Shown here piece after piece: positions 8,233-20,961 of a stretch of DNA of 64,000 bases. Where the stretch lies: positions 4,361,501 through 4,425,500 of the forward strand of contig NZ_CP060296.1 in assembly GCF_014303735.1 (NCBI RefSeq), given 5' to 3'. The number at the start of each line of letters is the position of its first letter. The first letter of the stretch is position 1. The notes beneath the pieces were generated by a model. It was not told where the DNA came from. It saw nothing but the letters and a program-made list of their open reading frames with translations, and did no database searches. Made by a program: the position numbers and the translations under genes. This DNA is from Variovorax sp. PAMC28562. Lineage in GTDB: Bacteria; Pseudomonadota; Gammaproteobacteria; Burkholderiales; Burkholderiaceae_C.

Positions 8233-10280
8233 CACACGAACTCCAGGATGATCTGATCGACAGCGAGCGACTCACCCTTGCCCGCGGAGATCTTGCCGAC
8301 GACGCCATCTTGCGAGGCGAAGAGCACGTTCTCCATCTTCATCGCCTCGATCACAGCCAACTTCTCGCCCGCCTGCACCTGCTGGCCGGGCTGCACCGAC
8401 ACCTCGACCAGCAGACCCGGCATCGGCGACATCAGGAACTTGCTCAGGTCGGGCGGAGCCTTGTACGGCATCAGTTCGAGCAGGCGCGCACCGAGCGGCG
8501 ACAGCACCATCGCTTCGATCTGCGTGCCATCGTGCGACACGCGCAGCGCCAGCGGATTCTTGCCCGCGCCGCGCTCGACCTGCGCGACGAAAGGCTTGTC
8601 GTTGACCGTGCCTTCGACGCGAATACTGCCCAGCGCGCCATTGCTATCGATCTTGAAATTGCTGTCGCCGACAGCGACGGCGCTCGCACCGTTCTTGCCC
8701 TGAAAGTCGGTGACGGACACGGGGTGATGAAGGTGCTTTCCTTCCGGCCCAAGCTCGACCACGACAAACTGCTCGCCGACCTTCACGCTGTGGCCTTCGA
8801 GTTGGCCGCTGATGCCCGAGGCCCGCGCACGATATCGCCGGTGCACATAGGCGGCCAGCGCGATCAAGAAAGCCGGATCGCTGTGAGGCACGTCCTCCGC
8901 ATGAAAGCCATGCGCGTAATGCTCGGCGATAAAGCCGGTGTTGAAGTCACCCGCGACGAACTGTGGATGCGCCAACAGCGCCGCCTGGAACGGGATGTTG
9001 CTGCTGATGCCGCGGATCACGAAGCCATTGAGTGCCTTGCGCATCTTCGCAATTGCATGCTGGCGATCCTTGCCGTGCACGATGAGCTTGGCGATCATCG
9101 AGTCGTAGAACATCGGGATCTCGCCGCCGTCGTACACGCCCGTATCGACGCGCACGCCGTACCGATGCTCGGTATCGGCAGAGAACATCGTCTCTTCCGG
9201 CGGCTGGAACTTCACCAGCCGGCCGGTCGACGGCAGGAAGCTGCGAAACGGATCTTCGGCATTGATGCGGCATTCGATGGCCCAACCCTCACGCTTCACG
9301 TCGGCCTGCTTCAGCGGCAGCGGCTCACCCGCCGCGACGCGAATCATGAGTTCGACCAGGTCGAGCCCGGTGATGCACTCCGTCACCGGATGCTCGACCT
9401 GCAGTCGCGTATTCATCTCCAAAAAATAGAAGCTCTGATCCTTGCCGACCACGAACTCGACCGTGCCGGCACTCTGGTAATTAACGGCCTTGGCCAGCAA
9501 CACCGCCTGCTCACCCATCGCCTTGCGCGTGGCGTCCGTGATGAAAGGTGACGGCGCCTCTTCGATCACTTTCTGGTGGCGCCGCTGGATCGAGCATTCA
9601 CGCTCATTCAGGTAGATCACGTTGCCCTGCGAATCGCCCAGCACCTGGATTTCGATGTGGCGCGGTTCGACCACGAACTTCTCGATGAAGACCCGGTCGT
9701 CGCCAAAGCTGTTGCGCGCCTCGTTGCGGCAAGCGGTGAAGCCTTCGAACGCTTCCTTGTCGTCGTGTGCCACGCGCAAGCCTTTGCCGCCGCCGCCGGC
9801 CGACGCCTTGATCATCACTGGGTAGCCGATCTCCTTGGCGATCTGCACCGCGCGCTCGGCCGACTCGATGGCTTCGTTCCAGCCCGGAATGGTGTTGACC
9901 TTGGCCTCGTTCGCCAACTTCTTGGAGGCGATCTTGTCGCCCATCGCCGCGATCGAATAGTGCTTGGGGCCAATGAAGACGATGCCTTCTTCTTCGACCT
10001 TGCGCGCGAAGGCCTCGTTCTCCGACAGGAAGCCGTAGCCCGGATGCACGGCTTCGGCACCAGTCTGCTTGCACGCCGCGATGATGCGGTCGACCTGCAG
10101 ATAACTGTCGCGGCTGGCTGCGCCACCGATGTGCACCGCCTCGTCGGCCAGTTCGACATGGCGCGCTTCCTTGTCGGCATCGGAATAAACCGCGACGGTC
10201 AGGATGCCCATCTTCTTCGCGGTCTTGATGACGCGACAGGCGATTTCGCCGCGGTTGGCGATCAGGATTTTTTTAAACAT
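8232..10280 (-). CDS. pccA: Propionyl-CoA (acyl-CoA) carboxylase alpha subunit, biotin-containing
   Basis: 682-residue alpha chain that carboxylates its own biotin with bicarbonate and ATP, for transfer to propionyl-CoA by PccB. The N-terminal biotin carboxylase ([18 protein letters not shown], then ATP-grasp [44 protein letters not shown]) covers about residues 1-450. A linker (BT) domain follows, then the biotinyl domain with the biotin lysine in [11 protein letters not shown]. The ATG at 10280 is chosen because the family starts [12 protein letters not shown] and a purine-rich GGAAGAAG precedes it. pccB ends 17 bases upstream; the downstream VOC start overlaps the stop. Propionyl-CoA specificity is inferred from the mutase and meaB genes in the same operon. 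Confidence 0.94.
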   Translation of the reverse strand: MFKKILIANRGEIACRVIKTAKKMGILTVAVYSDADKEARHVELADEAVHIGGAASRDSYLQVDRIIAACKQTGAEAVHPGYGFLSENEAFARKVEEEGIVFIGPKHYSIAAMGDKIASKKLANEAKVNTIPGWNEAIESAERAVQIAKEIGYPVMIKASAGGGGKGLRVAHDDKEAFEGFTACRNEARNSFGDDRVFIEKFVVEPRHIEIQVLGDSQGNVIYLNERECSIQRRHQKVIEEAPSPFITDATRKAMGEQAVLLAKAVNYQSAGTVEFVVGKDQSFYFLEMNTRLQVEHPVTECITGLDLVELMIRVAAGEPLPLKQADVKREGWAIECRINAEDPFRSFLPSTGRLVKFQPPEETMFSADTEHRYGVRVDTGVYDGGEIPMFYDSMIAKLIVHGKDRQHAIAKMRKALNGFVIRGISSNIPFQAALLAHPQFVAGDFNTGFIAEHYAHGFHAEDVPHSDPAFLIALAAYVHRRYRARASGISGQLEGHSVKVGEQFVVVELGPEGKHLHHPVSVTDFQGKNGASAVAVGDSNFKIDSNGALGSIRVEGTVNDKPFVAQVERGAGKNPLALRVSHDGTQIEAMVLSPLGARLLELMPYKAPPDLSKFLMSPMPGLLVEVSVQPGQQVQAGEKLAVIEAMKMENVLFASQDGVVGKISAGKGESLAVDQIILEFV

Positions 10281-10297
10281 GTTCTTCTTCCGGGAGC

Positions 10298-11842
10298 TCA
10301 GAGCGGAATGTTCCCGTGCTTGCGCCACGGGTTTTCGAGCTTCTTGGCCCGAAGCATCACGAGCGAGCGGCAGATGCGCTTGCGTGTCTCGTGAGGCAGG
10401 ATCACGTCGTCGATGTAGCCACGTGCGCTCGCCACATACGGGTTGGCAAAGCGCGCTTTGTATTCGGCCTCGCGCGCAGCGAGCTTTTCAGGGTCGTTCT
10501 TGTCTTCGCGAAAGATGATTTCAACCGCGCCCTTGGCGCCCATCACCGCGATCTCGGCACGTGGCCATGCGAGATTGACGTCGCCGCGCAGATGCTTCGA
10601 CGCCATCACGTCGTAAGCGCCGCCGTAGGCTTTGCGCGTGATCACCGTGATCTTCGGCACTGTGCACTCGGCGTACGCATAGAGCAGCTTCGCGCCGTGC
10701 TTGATGATCCCGCCGTACTCCTGCCCCGTGCCGGGCATGAAGCCGGGTACGTCGACAAAGGTGACGACCGGAATGTTGAAGCAATCGCAAAAGCGCACGA
10801 AGCGCGCTGCCTTGATGCTGCTTTTAATGTCGAGACAACCCGCCAGCACCAATGGCTGGTTGGCCACGATGCCGACGGTCTGCCCCTCCATGCGGGCGAA
10901 GCCGATGACGATGTTTTTCGCGTACTCGGGCTGCAACTCGAAGAAGTCGCCGTCGTCGACCACCTTGAGGATCAACTCCTTCATGTCGTACGGCTTGTTG
11001 GCGTTGTCGGGCACCAGCGTATCGAGCGAAAAATCGGGTCGGTCGGCCGGATCGCCCTTGCCGTTGTTGCCAAGGCGCACCGGCGATTTCTCGCGGTTGT
11101 TGAGCGGCAGGTAGTTGTAGAGCCGGCGCAGCATCATCAGCGCTTCGACGTCGTTTTCGAATGCCCTGTCGGCCACGCCACTGCGCGTGGTGTGCGTGAT
11201 GGCGCCACCGAGTTCTTCGGCCGTCACGTTCTCATGTGTCACTGTCTTCACGACCTCGGGGCCAGTGACGAACATGTAGCTCGAGTCCTTCACCATGAAG
11301 ATGAAATCGGTCATGGCGGGCGAGTACACAGCGCCGCCGGCGCACGGGCCCATGATCATGCTGATCTGCGGCACCACGCCCGACGCCATCACGTTGCGCT
11401 GGAACACGTCGGCATAACCGCCGAGCGAGGCCACGCCTTCCTGGATGCGCGCGCCGCCGGAATCGTTCAAGCCGATGACCGGTGCGCCAACCTTCATCGC
11501 CTGGTCCATTACCTTGCAGATTTTCTCGGCATGCGCTTCACTCAACGCACCGCCGAAAACGGTGAAGTCCTGGCTGAAGACGAAGACCAGCCGGCCGTTG
11601 ATCATTCCGTAACCAGTGACCACACCGTCACCTGGAATCTTCTGCTCCGCCATGCCGAAGTCGACCGACCGATGCTCGACGAACATGTCCCACTCTTCGA
11701 AGGTGTTGTCGTCCAGCAGCAGCTCGATGCGCTCGCGCGCGGTGAGCTTGCCCTTCTTGTGCTGCGCGTCGATGCGCTTTTGTCCACCGCCGAGTCGGGC
11801 CTTGGCGCGGCGCTCTTCGAGTTGGTCGATCAGTTCTTGCAT
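10298..11842 (-). CDS. pccB: Propionyl-CoA carboxylase beta subunit (carboxyltransferase)
   Basis: 514-residue carboxyltransferase subunit that transfers CO2 from biotin to propionyl-CoA, giving methylmalonyl-CoA. Two crotonase-like halves are intact. The N-terminal half has [42 protein letters not shown] and [16 protein letters not shown]. The C-terminal half has [20 protein letters not shown] and [19 protein letters not shown]. The C-terminus [15 protein letters not shown] is typical of PccB. Length matches the family (about 510). It sits between meaB (47-base gap) and pccA (17-base gap) in one operon. Confidence 0.95.
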   Translation of the reverse strand: MQELIDQLEERRAKARLGGGQKRIDAQHKKGKLTARERIELLLDDNTFEEWDMFVEHRSVDFGMAEQKIPGDGVVTGYGMINGRLVFVFSQDFTVFGGALSEAHAEKICKVMDQAMKVGAPVIGLNDSGGARIQEGVASLGGYADVFQRNVMASGVVPQISMIMGPCAGGAVYSPAMTDFIFMVKDSSYMFVTGPEVVKTVTHENVTAEELGGAITHTTRSGVADRAFENDVEALMMLRRLYNYLPLNNREKSPVRLGNNGKGDPADRPDFSLDTLVPDNANKPYDMKELILKVVDDGDFFELQPEYAKNIVIGFARMEGQTVGIVANQPLVLAGCLDIKSSIKAARFVRFCDCFNIPVVTFVDVPGFMPGTGQEYGGIIKHGAKLLYAYAECTVPKITVITRKAYGGAYDVMASKHLRGDVNLAWPRAEIAVMGAKGAVEIIFREDKNDPEKLAAREAEYKARFANPYVASARGYIDDVILPHETRKRICRSLVMLRAKKLENPWRKHGNIPL

Positions 11843-11888
11843 GGTGGTTTCTCCAAAGCTGAAGTTCGATTGATTCTTGTATTCCGGG

Positions 11889-12935
11889 CTAGCTCTGGCC
11901 AGCCGCTGTGGCGAGCAAAGTGCGCGCTGCGGCCGACGCAGGCAGCGTGCCTTCGACCACTTGCCGCGTCAGTTGCGGCAACATCTCGCGCACCTGCGGA
12001 TGATGTCGAAAAGCGTGCTTCAGGCCAGCGTCGATGCGCTCCCACATCCAGGACAGCGACTGCTTTTCACGCCGCTTCGCCAGCTTGCCATTGCCAGCCT
12101 GCAGTGCCTTGAACTGTGTGACCGAGTCCCAGAACGCGTCGACGCCGGTACCGGCGAGCGCACTCAACTGCATCACGCGCGGCAACCAGAAGCGCACCTC
12201 GGCGCCGTTGTACGCATCGTGCATCGCATGCACATGATCGGGATTGCCCTGATGGCCGAACAGGCGCAGCGCAGAAGTTATCTGCGCCTGCGCGCGCGTG
12301 GCGGCATCCTTGTCGAGGTCGGCCTTGTTGATGACGACCAGGTCGGCCAGTTCCATCACACCCTTCTTGATCGCCTGCAAATCGTCACCGGCGTTCGGCA
12401 GTTGCATCAGCACGAACATGTCGGTCATGCCCGCCACCGCGGTCTCGCTCTGGCCGACGCCGACGGTTTCGACAATGACGATGTCATAACCCGCAGCCTC
12501 GCACACCAGCATCGCTTCACGCGTCTTCTCTGCCACGCCACCCAGCGTGCCCGACGACGGGCTCGGCCGAATGTAGGCGCGCTCATGCACCGAGAGTCGT
12601 TCCATGCGTGTCTTGTCGCCGAGGATCGAGCCACCTGACACGGAAGACGATGGGTCGATGGTGAGCACTGCGACCCGATGGCCCTTGTCGATCAACAAGA
12701 GGCCGAGCGTTTCAATGAAGGTCGACTTGCCGACGCCCGGAACGCCCGAGATGCCGAGCCGAAACGACTGGCCCGTGTGCGGCAGCAAGGCGGTGAGCAA
12801 CTCGTCCGCTTGCGCTCGATGGTCGGCTCGGGTCGACTCCAGCAGCGTGATGGCCTTGGCAATGGCGCGCCGCTGTGCGGGGCCTGCTGCACTCAACAAG
12901 GAATCGGACGTGACCGTGGTGCGCTCCCCCGGCAT
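11889..12935 (-). CDS. meaB: Methylmalonyl-CoA mutase-associated GTPase MeaB
   Basis: 348-residue G3E-family P-loop GTPase that chaperones adenosylcobalamin loading and protects methylmalonyl-CoA mutase. Visible motifs are Walker [31 protein letters not shown] (switch region), [10 protein letters not shown] and the guanine-binding NKAD. The frame is open further upstream, but the ATG at 12935 is two bases after the mutase stop and begins a sequence of normal MeaB length. Its direct coupling to the mutase gene supports the role. Confidence 0.94.
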   Translation of the reverse strand: MPGERTTVTSDSLLSAAGPAQRRAIAKAITLLESTRADHRAQADELLTALLPHTGQSFRLGISGVPGVGKSTFIETLGLLLIDKGHRVAVLTIDPSSSVSGGSILGDKTRMERLSVHERAYIRPSPSSGTLGGVAEKTREAMLVCEAAGYDIVIVETVGVGQSETAVAGMTDMFVLMQLPNAGDDLQAIKKGVMELADLVVINKADLDKDAATRAQAQITSALRLFGHQGNPDHVHAMHDAYNGAEVRFWLPRVMQLSALAGTGVDAFWDSVTQFKALQAGNGKLAKRREKQSLSWMWERIDAGLKHAFRHHPQVREMLPQLTRQVVEGTLPASAAARTLLATAAGQS

Positions 12936-12937
12936 GG

Positions 12938-15097
<2,160 letters not shown>

Positions 15098-15214
15098 GGG
15101 CGCCGCTTTTGCAAAGTTGTTCCCAGTGTCTCCGCTGAGTCCGGGCAGTTCAAGACGAGTCTACCCGATCCATAATTATTAATTCAGATAGCGTCATTGC
15201 AGTACAGTTCGCGC
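15098..15214. promoter_or_regulatory. Divergent intergenic region, mutase operon / GntR regulator
   Basis: A 117-base spacer between two divergent starts. It contains an AT-rich core around 15165-15185 (ATAATTATTAATTCA) in otherwise GC-rich DNA, as expected for back-to-back promoters. I could not assign convincing -35/-10 pairs or a GntR operator by eye. Confidence 0.45.
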
Positions 15215-15877
15215 ATGTCCGCTGTCACGCTCACTCCGCGCGCCCTCTACGAAGAGGTGGCCGAGCTGCTGCGCCAACGCATCTTCAATCAGGAGCTGAA
15301 ACCGGGCGCCTGGATCGACGAACTGAAGCTGGCGGAGGAGTACGGCATCAGCCGCACGCCACTGCGCGAAGCGTTGAAGGTGCTGGCCGCCGAGGGCCTG
15401 ATCACGATGAAGGTTCGACGCGGCGCCTACGTGACCGAGGTGTCCGAGCGCGATCTGGTCGACGTTTATCACCTGCTCTCGCTGCTGGAAAGCGACGCCG
15501 CAGCGACCGTCGCGGTCACTGCCACAAAGTCGCAGCTGGACGAACTCGAAGCACTGCACGCGCAGCTTCAGGCAGCGCTGAGCTTGCCGCACCCCAACTA
15601 CGCGGCCTTTCTGGCGCTGAACATCGCCTTTCATACGCGCCTGCTGGAAATTGCCAACAACCGCTGGCGGGTGCAGATGGTGGCCGACCTGCGCAAGATC
15701 ATGAAGCTCAAAGGCCACAGCTCGCTTTTCAAAGAGCCGCGCGCGCGCGAATCGCTCAGGGAGCACGACGCGCTGATGAAGGCGATCACGGCGCGCGACG
15801 GGCCGGCCGCCATGCAGCGAATGCAGGAGCATTTTGAGAGTGGATTGAAGGCTGCAACGGGTGCCCACGTTCCCTGA
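15215..15877 (+). CDS. GntR-family transcriptional regulator (FadR/FCD subfamily)
   Basis: 220-residue regulator. The N-terminal winged helix (YEEVAELLRQRIFNQELKPGAWIDE, ISRTPLREALKVLAAEGLI) covers about residues 8-75 and an FCD effector-binding domain about 85-210 (LLESDAAATVAV, NIAFHTRLLEIANN, REHDALMKAITARD). The ATG at 15215 is preferred over an upstream in-frame TTG at 15197. Being divergent from the mutase operon it may sense a short-chain acyl-CoA or acid and control that operon, but it could equally control the SDR/ABC genes downstream. Confidence 0.88.
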   Translation: MSAVTLTPRALYEEVAELLRQRIFNQELKPGAWIDELKLAEEYGISRTPLREALKVLAAEGLITMKVRRGAYVTEVSERDLVDVYHLLSLLESDAAATVAVTATKSQLDELEALHAQLQAALSLPHPNYAAFLALNIAFHTRLLEIANNRWRVQMVADLRKIMKLKGHSSLFKEPRARESLREHDALMKAITARDGPAAMQRMQEHFESGLKAATGAHVP

Positions 15878-16013
15878 GGCCCCGAAGCTTCGCCCTACCC
15901 GCAGCTCGTCGTCGGCCTCATGCACGACGCGGTGACACCCTACTTTTGCTTGCACAATACTTGCATCCATAAAGCAACGGCGCCATTCGGTGACCGAAAA
16001 CAAGGCAGTTCGA

Positions 16014-16772
16014 ATGAGCAGTGTGGTCGTGACCGGCGCGGGCTCGGGCATCGGAGCAGCGACGTGTCGACGCCTGGCGGCACAGGGCATCGACCTCGTG
16101 ATCCATACCGGCAGCCGGCATGAAGCGGCCGACGCCGTGGCAGCGGAATGCAGTGCGGTGCGCACCACGGTGGTGGTCGGCGACATGGCGCTGCCATCGA
16201 CCGTCGATGCGCTTCTCGATGCTGCGATGGCGCTTGGTGGAGCGCCTGGCGAGGCTGGCGGACTGCGCGGCGTGGTCGCCAATGCCGGCTTCGCCGACAA
16301 GACCACCCTCGCCGAACTCGACGACGACATCCTCGAACGATCGCTTCGGACCATGGTCGTTTCCGTCGCGCACCTTCTGCGCAAAAGCCTGCCGCTGCTC
16401 GCACTTTCTGGGCAAGGCCGCTTCGTGGCCGTCAGCTCCTTCGTGGCGCACCGCTTCACGCTCGGCGCATCGACTTTTCCAGCCACCGCCGCAGCCAAAG
16501 CCGGCGTCGAGGCACTGGTGAAAGCAGCGGCGGCCGAGAACGCTGCCCGCGGTGTCACGGTCAACGCGGTAGCGCCCGGCTACGTCCGCAAAGACCGCGC
16601 CAACGCCGGTGCGTTGACCGAAGAGCAATGGAAGCAAGCGCTGTTGCGCGTGCCCGCCGGCCGGCTTGCCACGCCCGATGACATCGCAGCACCCATCGCC
16701 TTTTTGCTGAGCCGTGAGGCGGCCTTTATCACCGGCCAGATCCTTCACGTCGATGGCGGCATGACCCTGTGA
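16014..16772 (+). CDS. SDR-family protein lacking the catalytic tyrosine
   Basis: 252-residue short-chain dehydrogenase/reductase fold. The cofactor motif VVVTGAGSGIGAATC is intact, as are the NAG-like VVANAGFAD and the serine strand AVSSFVA. The position four residues before the active lysine, normally Tyr in YxxxK, is Thr (ATAAAKAGVEAL, codon ACC). The C-terminus FITGQILHVDGGMTL is normal. The protein may therefore be catalytically impaired, use another residue, or act as a binding protein. An in-frame GTG at 15990 is an alternative start. It is followed after 73 bases by an amino acid ABC importer on the same strand. No substrate can be inferred. Confidence 0.85.
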   Translation: MSSVVVTGAGSGIGAATCRRLAAQGIDLVIHTGSRHEAADAVAAECSAVRTTVVVGDMALPSTVDALLDAAMALGGAPGEAGGLRGVVANAGFADKTTLAELDDDILERSLRTMVVSVAHLLRKSLPLLALSGQGRFVAVSSFVAHRFTLGASTFPATAAAKAGVEALVKAAAAENAARGVTVNAVAPGYVRKDRANAGALTEEQWKQALLRVPAGRLATPDDIAAPIAFLLSREAAFITGQILHVDGGMTL

Positions 16773-16845
16773 CTCGCCGCACCGCCGTTCCATTTCAAAG
16801 CGTCTCTTCCTTCGTTTCTTCTCTCATCATCTACGAAAAAAAATC

Positions 16846-17688
16846 ATGACAAACCGTCGTCAGTTCATCGCCAGCGTCGCCGCAGCCAGCGCCGCGACCG
16901 CCCTCCCGCACGCCGCCTTCGCGCAGACCGATGCGACCGAAAGCGCATGGGCCCGCATCAACCGCACCAAGGTACTGCGCATGGGCGCAGTGGCCGGCGC
17001 GGCGCCCTACTATCACAAGGACCTGGCATCGGGCGAGTGGCAAGGCTTCATGATCGACTTCGGCAAGAGCCTCGCCGGGAGCCTCAACGCCAAACTCGAC
17101 ATCAACGAAACCAGCTGGGGCAACTCGGTGCTCGATCTCCAGTCGAACAAGATCGACGTGTTCTTCGGTCTGAACCCGACGCCGGCGCGCGCGTTGGTCG
17201 TCGACTTTTCCGACCCGTTGTTCAACAACGCTTTCGTTCTCGTGGCACGCAAGGGGTTCGACCCGAAGACGTGGGAAGAGCTCAACAAGCCCGACGTCAA
17301 GATCGCCGTCGATATCGGCTCGTCGCACGACCAGGTCGTCACCAAGACCTGCCCCAACGCGCAGATCATCCGCCTCGAAAAAGCCGCCGACGCCACGCTC
17401 GCGCTGCAGACCGGCCGCGCCGATTGCCAGGTCCTCGCCGTGGTGCTGGCACTCACTGTGGTCAGCAAGAACCCGACCGTCGGGCACATCGTGCTGCCGA
17501 CGCCGACGCAGGCCACGACAACCAACCTGGGCTTCCGCAAGGAAAGCGACCGTCAGTGGGTCGAGTACGTCAACAAGTGGATCGCGCAGACGCGTTCCAG
17601 CGGCAAGGTGAAGGAAGTGGTGCTGGCCAACATGCAGACCCTGTCAGGCGTGAAGCCGGACCAGGTTCCATCGACGATCAGCTTCTGA
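16846..17688 (+). CDS. Polar amino acid ABC transporter, periplasmic substrate-binding protein
   Basis: 280-residue type 2 periplasmic binding protein (SBP_bac_3 family). The N-terminus MTNRRQFIASVAAASAATAL has a twin-arginine-like signal and a cleavage site near AFAQ (residues 24-27). The mature part shows RMGAVAGAAPYYHKD, WQGFMIDFGKSLA and the conserved IDVFFGLNPTPARALVVDFSDPL hinge region (in part). An A-rich stretch rather than a Shine-Dalgarno site precedes the ATG. It is the first gene of the importer, with permease and ATPase directly downstream. Ligand unknown. Confidence 0.9.
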   Translation: MTNRRQFIASVAAASAATALPHAAFAQTDATESAWARINRTKVLRMGAVAGAAPYYHKDLASGEWQGFMIDFGKSLAGSLNAKLDINETSWGNSVLDLQSNKIDVFFGLNPTPARALVVDFSDPLFNNAFVLVARKGFDPKTWEELNKPDVKIAVDIGSSHDQVVTKTCPNAQIIRLEKAADATLALQTGRADCQVLAVVLALTVVSKNPTVGHIVLPTPTQATTTNLGFRKESDRQWVEYVNKWIAQTRSSGKVKEVVLANMQTLSGVKPDQVPSTISF

Positions 17689-17730
17689 TCCGAATTCAGC
17701 ACCCGACAAGAAGAGCGAACGAGAGCCGCC

Positions 17731-18399
17731 GTGTACCACTGGGACTTCGAATTTCTGTGGGGCTTTCGCAAGCTCCTTCTCATGGGTCTCGGCTACACCG
17801 TCGCCTACACGGTCATCTGCACTGTGATCGGGCTGGCGATCGGGCTGGCGGTCGCGATGGGTCGGTTGTCGCAACCCGTTTGGCTGCGCGCGCCGCTGCG
17901 GGCTTATGTCGAAGTGTTCCGCTGCACACCGGTGCTGGTGCAACTGGTGTGGTTCTATTACGCACTGCCGGTGCTCACAGGCATCCAGATTTCGGCGGCG
18001 CTGGCGGCCATATTGGCGCTCTCTTTGTACGGCAGCTCGTTCTACTCCGAGATCATCCGCGGCGGCATCATCTCCATTGATCCGGGGCAAACAGAAGCAG
18101 CGCGCGCGCTCGGCATGCGGCGCTTTCAGATGATGCGCCGGGTGGTGCTGCCGCAAGCGTTCAGGCGCATGGTGCCGCCACTGTTGAATCAGTCGATCCT
18201 GCAACTCAAGAACACGTCGCTGCTGTCGGTGTTGGCGCTGCCTGATCTGCTTTACCAGGGCCAAAGCATCGCTCACGAAACCTATCGGCCGCTGGAGACC
18301 TACACCGTGGTCGCACTCGCCTACTTCCTCGTGCTGCTGCCGGCGACGATTCTGGTCAAGCGTGCTGAAACCCGCCTCTCCGGCGCGGCGCACGCATGA
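17731..18399 (+). CDS. Polar amino acid ABC transporter permease (HisM/HisQ family)
   Basis: 222-residue inner-membrane permease with a GTG start. Several hydrophobic helices are visible ([20 protein letters not shown] and [17 protein letters not shown] among them). The EAA loop, [26 protein letters not shown] in part, contacts the ATPase. [20 protein letters not shown] is the family signature. The stop overlaps the ATPase start by four bases (ATGA). Only one permease gene is present, so the channel is probably a homodimer. Confidence 0.92.
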   Translation: MYHWDFEFLWGFRKLLLMGLGYTVAYTVICTVIGLAIGLAVAMGRLSQPVWLRAPLRAYVEVFRCTPVLVQLVWFYYALPVLTGIQISAALAAILALSLYGSSFYSEIIRGGIISIDPGQTEAARALGMRRFQMMRRVVLPQAFRRMVPPLLNQSILQLKNTSLLSVLALPDLLYQGQSIAHETYRPLETYTVVALAYFLVLLPATILVKRAETRLSGAAHA

Positions 18400-19190
18400 C
18401 AACGTTGCCAACATCTGCGCCCATGATCGAGGTCACGCGCCTCGGCAAACGCTTCGGCGACAACCGCGTGTTGCGCGACGTGTCGCTCTCGGTCGCAAAG
18501 GGTGAAGTCATTGCGCTGATCGGGCCTTCGGGCTCGGGCAAGTCGACCTTATTGCGCTGCCTCAACCTGCTGACGGTTCCCGACGAAGGCACCGTTCGAG
18601 TGGGCGAGCAATCGCTGACCTTCACCGGCGCCGCGACCCGGCTGCCGAAAGACGCGGTGCTCTCCGGCTTCCGCGCACGAACCGGAATGGTGTTCCAGCA
18701 CTTCAACCTCTTCCCTCACATGACGGTGCTTGGCAACGTCATGGAAGGGCCGGTCACCGTCATGAAGCAGCCGAAGGCGCAAGCCGCCGAGAAGGCACGC
18801 GGGCTGCTCGCCAAGGTGGGGCTGCTGGACAAGGCCGACGCCTGGCCCGATCAACTCTCAGGCGGCCAGAAGCAGCGCGTTGCGATTGCGCGTGCGCTGG
18901 CGATGGAGCCGCAGGTAATGCTGTTCGACGAGGTCACGTCGGCCCTCGACCCGGAGCTGGTCGGCGAGGTGTTGCGCGTGATTCAGGCACTGGCCGAAGA
19001 AGGCATGACGATGTTGCTGGTCACACATGAGATGTCGTTCGCGCGCGAAGTGGCTGACCAGGTGGCTTTCATGCGCGACGGCGTCATCGTCGAATGCGGA
19101 CCGGCGCGGCAGGTCATCGATGCGCCGACGGAAGTCGCTACGCGCGCCTTCCTGGCGCGCTTTCACGAAGGCAGGCCGGTCAGCGCCTAG
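18396..19190 (+). CDS. Polar amino acid ABC transporter ATP-binding protein
   Basis: 264-residue ATPase of the GlnQ/HisP type. It has Walker [13 protein letters not shown]-loop [18 protein letters not shown], signature LSGGQKQR, Walker [15 protein letters not shown] and the H-loop VTHEMSFA. It energises uptake with the preceding permease and binding protein. Its TAG stop shares the bases CTAG with the stop of convergent dusA. Confidence 0.94.
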   Translation: MTTLPTSAPMIEVTRLGKRFGDNRVLRDVSLSVAKGEVIALIGPSGSGKSTLLRCLNLLTVPDEGTVRVGEQSLTFTGAATRLPKDAVLSGFRARTGMVFQHFNLFPHMTVLGNVMEGPVTVMKQPKAQAAEKARGLLAKVGLLDKADAWPDQLSGGQKQRVAIARALAMEPQVMLFDEVTSALDPELVGEVLRVIQALAEEGMTMLLVTHEMSFAREVADQVAFMRDGVIVECGPARQVIDAPTEVATRAFLARFHEGRPVSA

Positions 19191-20314
19191 GCCGAAAGCG
19201 CGGCGGCCGGCTTGGCTGCAGACGCGTCGAGCGCGGGTCCGGACGCAGGCTTCGCAATCGATACAGCCGCTGCACTGCGCGCGTCCGCATCAGCCTGCGA
19301 ATGCGCCAGCGCCATGACCTCGTGCGGCGTCTTGCCCTTCAGCTTATGGTCACTCCACACCTGGCGCCAATGCCGCGCACCAGGCAAGCCGTTGCGCAAG
19401 CCGAGCATGTGCCGCGCGATGTTCGACCACGGCGTGCCGTGCGCGGCCGCTTCGCGAACCATGTAGTCGCACATCTGCCGCTCCACATCTTCGCGAGTGA
19501 GTTCGACGCCGAGCCCGTGCGGCATGTCCGACCCGTTCGACGCAACACCGAAAAACTCCGCGTCCCATCCAGCCAGCCACCAGGGGTTGTGATACGCCTC
19601 GCGGCCGATCATCACGCCGTCGAGCAGGCGCAACTGCGTGTGCACTTCGGCGCTGTCGTGGATGCCGCCATTGATCGAAAAACGAAGCGCCGGAAAATCG
19701 TGCTTCAGCCGATGAACCAGCGCGTAGCGCAGCGGCGGCACTTCACGGTTTTGCTTCGGGCTCAAGCCCTTGAGCCACGCATTGCGCGCATGCACGATGA
19801 AGGTCTCACAGCCTGCTTCGCTCACCGTGCCGACGAAGTCACGCACGAACTCGTAGCTCTCCGACTTGTCGATGCCGATGCGGTGCTTGACCGTGACCGG
19901 CACATCGACCACGTCGACCATCGCCTTCACGCAATCGGCGACCAGTTGCGGCTCGGCCATGAGACAGGCACCGAACGCTCCGCGCTGCACGCGCTCGCTG
20001 GGGCAACCGCAGTTCAGGTTGATTTCGTCGTAGCCCCACTCTTCTCCCAGTCGCGCGCAGTGGGCCAGGTCAGCCGGGTCGCTTCCGCCCAATTGCAGCG
20101 CCACCGGATGTTCTTCTGCATTGAAGCGCAGGTGTCGCGGCACGTCGCCATGCACCAGCGCGCCGGTCGTGACCATCTCGGTGTAAAGGAGCGCCTGGCG
20201 GGTGAGCAGCCGATGAAAGTAGCGGCAATGCGTGTCCGACCAATCCATCATCGGCGCAACGCTGACGCGGTCCGGCGCAGGGCGAAGAATCGGATTGGAG
20301 GAAGAAGCGGGCAT
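19187..20314 (-). CDS. dusA: tRNA-dihydrouridine(20/20a) synthase DusA
   Basis: 375-residue FMN-dependent enzyme that reduces U20/U20a in the tRNA D-loop. Visible features: [18 protein letters not shown] at the N-terminus, the catalytic-loop motif [19 protein letters not shown] with the general-acid cysteine, [15 protein letters not shown] and the phosphate-binding NGGIHD and [14 protein letters not shown]. Length from the ATG at 20314 fits, apart from an Ala-rich C-terminal tail of about 30 residues. In-frame ATG at 20353 is an alternative. It converges on the ABC ATPase with a four-base stop overlap. Confidence 0.94.
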   Translation of the reverse strand: MPASSSNPILRPAPDRVSVAPMMDWSDTHCRYFHRLLTRQALLYTEMVTTGALVHGDVPRHLRFNAEEHPVALQLGGSDPADLAHCARLGEEWGYDEINLNCGCPSERVQRGAFGACLMAEPQLVADCVKAMVDVVDVPVTVKHRIGIDKSESYEFVRDFVGTVSEAGCETFIVHARNAWLKGLSPKQNREVPPLRYALVHRLKHDFPALRFSINGGIHDSAEVHTQLRLLDGVMIGREAYHNPWWLAGWDAEFFGVASNGSDMPHGLGVELTREDVERQMCDYMVREAAAHGTPWSNIARHMLGLRNGLPGARHWRQVWSDHKLKGKTPHEVMALAHSQADADARSAAAVSIAKPASGPALDASAAKPAAALSA

Positions 20315-20477
20315 GGGACTTGGACGTTGCGCCGGCAGCGCCGGCAAAGCCACGGATTGTCACTCAGGGGTTGCCAAGCTGCCCGTAAGACCCGGCAATT
20401 GCAACGTTACTTAGTGGCCCTGGACGATGGCCGCTTGAAACTTTCGCATGCTCGTATTTACCGGATGCCGCGCAATA

Positions 20478-20696
20478 TCAGGCACGCGGACCTTCCTTGC
20501 CGAACATTCTTCGAATTGCAGCGACGCCCGCGACCAACGCGTTGGCATAGGTGGATTGGGGATCTGTCGCAGATTCAAGCGGAAGGTAGGGCAACGCGTC
20601 TTCCATCGCGTAATCCGTTCCTTCCATCAATACCCAATAGAACTCGCCTTCTTCGAGTTCGTGAACGGTCAGTGCGATATTTCGCAGTGTTGACAT
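20478..20696 (-). CDS. Small hypothetical protein
   Basis: 72-residue acidic protein with an N-terminal strand pattern (MSTLRNIALTVHELEEGEFYWVLMEG) and a helical C-terminus ending FGKEGPRA. No signal peptide or membrane segment. I do not recognise a family. Support comes from normal composition, isolation in an otherwise empty interval and an AT-rich promoter-like region upstream. It is not obviously linked to dusA (163 bases away). Confidence 0.55.
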   Translation of the reverse strand: MSTLRNIALTVHELEEGEFYWVLMEGTDYAMEDALPYLPLESATDPQSTYANALVAGVAAIRRMFGKEGPRA

Positions 20697-20961
20697 GGGT
20701 TTAGGCAGGGCCGGTAATGTTACGAATGGGACCGATTGATCCTATTCAACGGGCACGACAGCGCCTAAGCACAATTTCACGGTTCCATATAAATGTGACA
20801 AATCGTAAGATTTTTGGCGTGAATTTGCCAAGTATTTGTATGCGAACTGGCTGAAATGGCCACGTTACGACAGCTTCCGGTTTTTTCCCTACACCTGACG
20901 TCCTAGCCGCCTTCTAAGCTGTTGCATCGCCCTTCCAGGGCCTACAAATCCGGAGATAACG
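20697..20961. promoter_or_regulatory. Divergent AT-rich intergenic region
   Basis: 265 bases between two divergent small genes. Bases 20760-20850 are far more AT-rich than the surroundings, with CCATATAAATG and AAGATTTTTGG runs that could hold promoters for either gene. A GGAG ribosome binding site sits just before the ATG at 20962. No operator is recognised. Confidence 0.4.
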
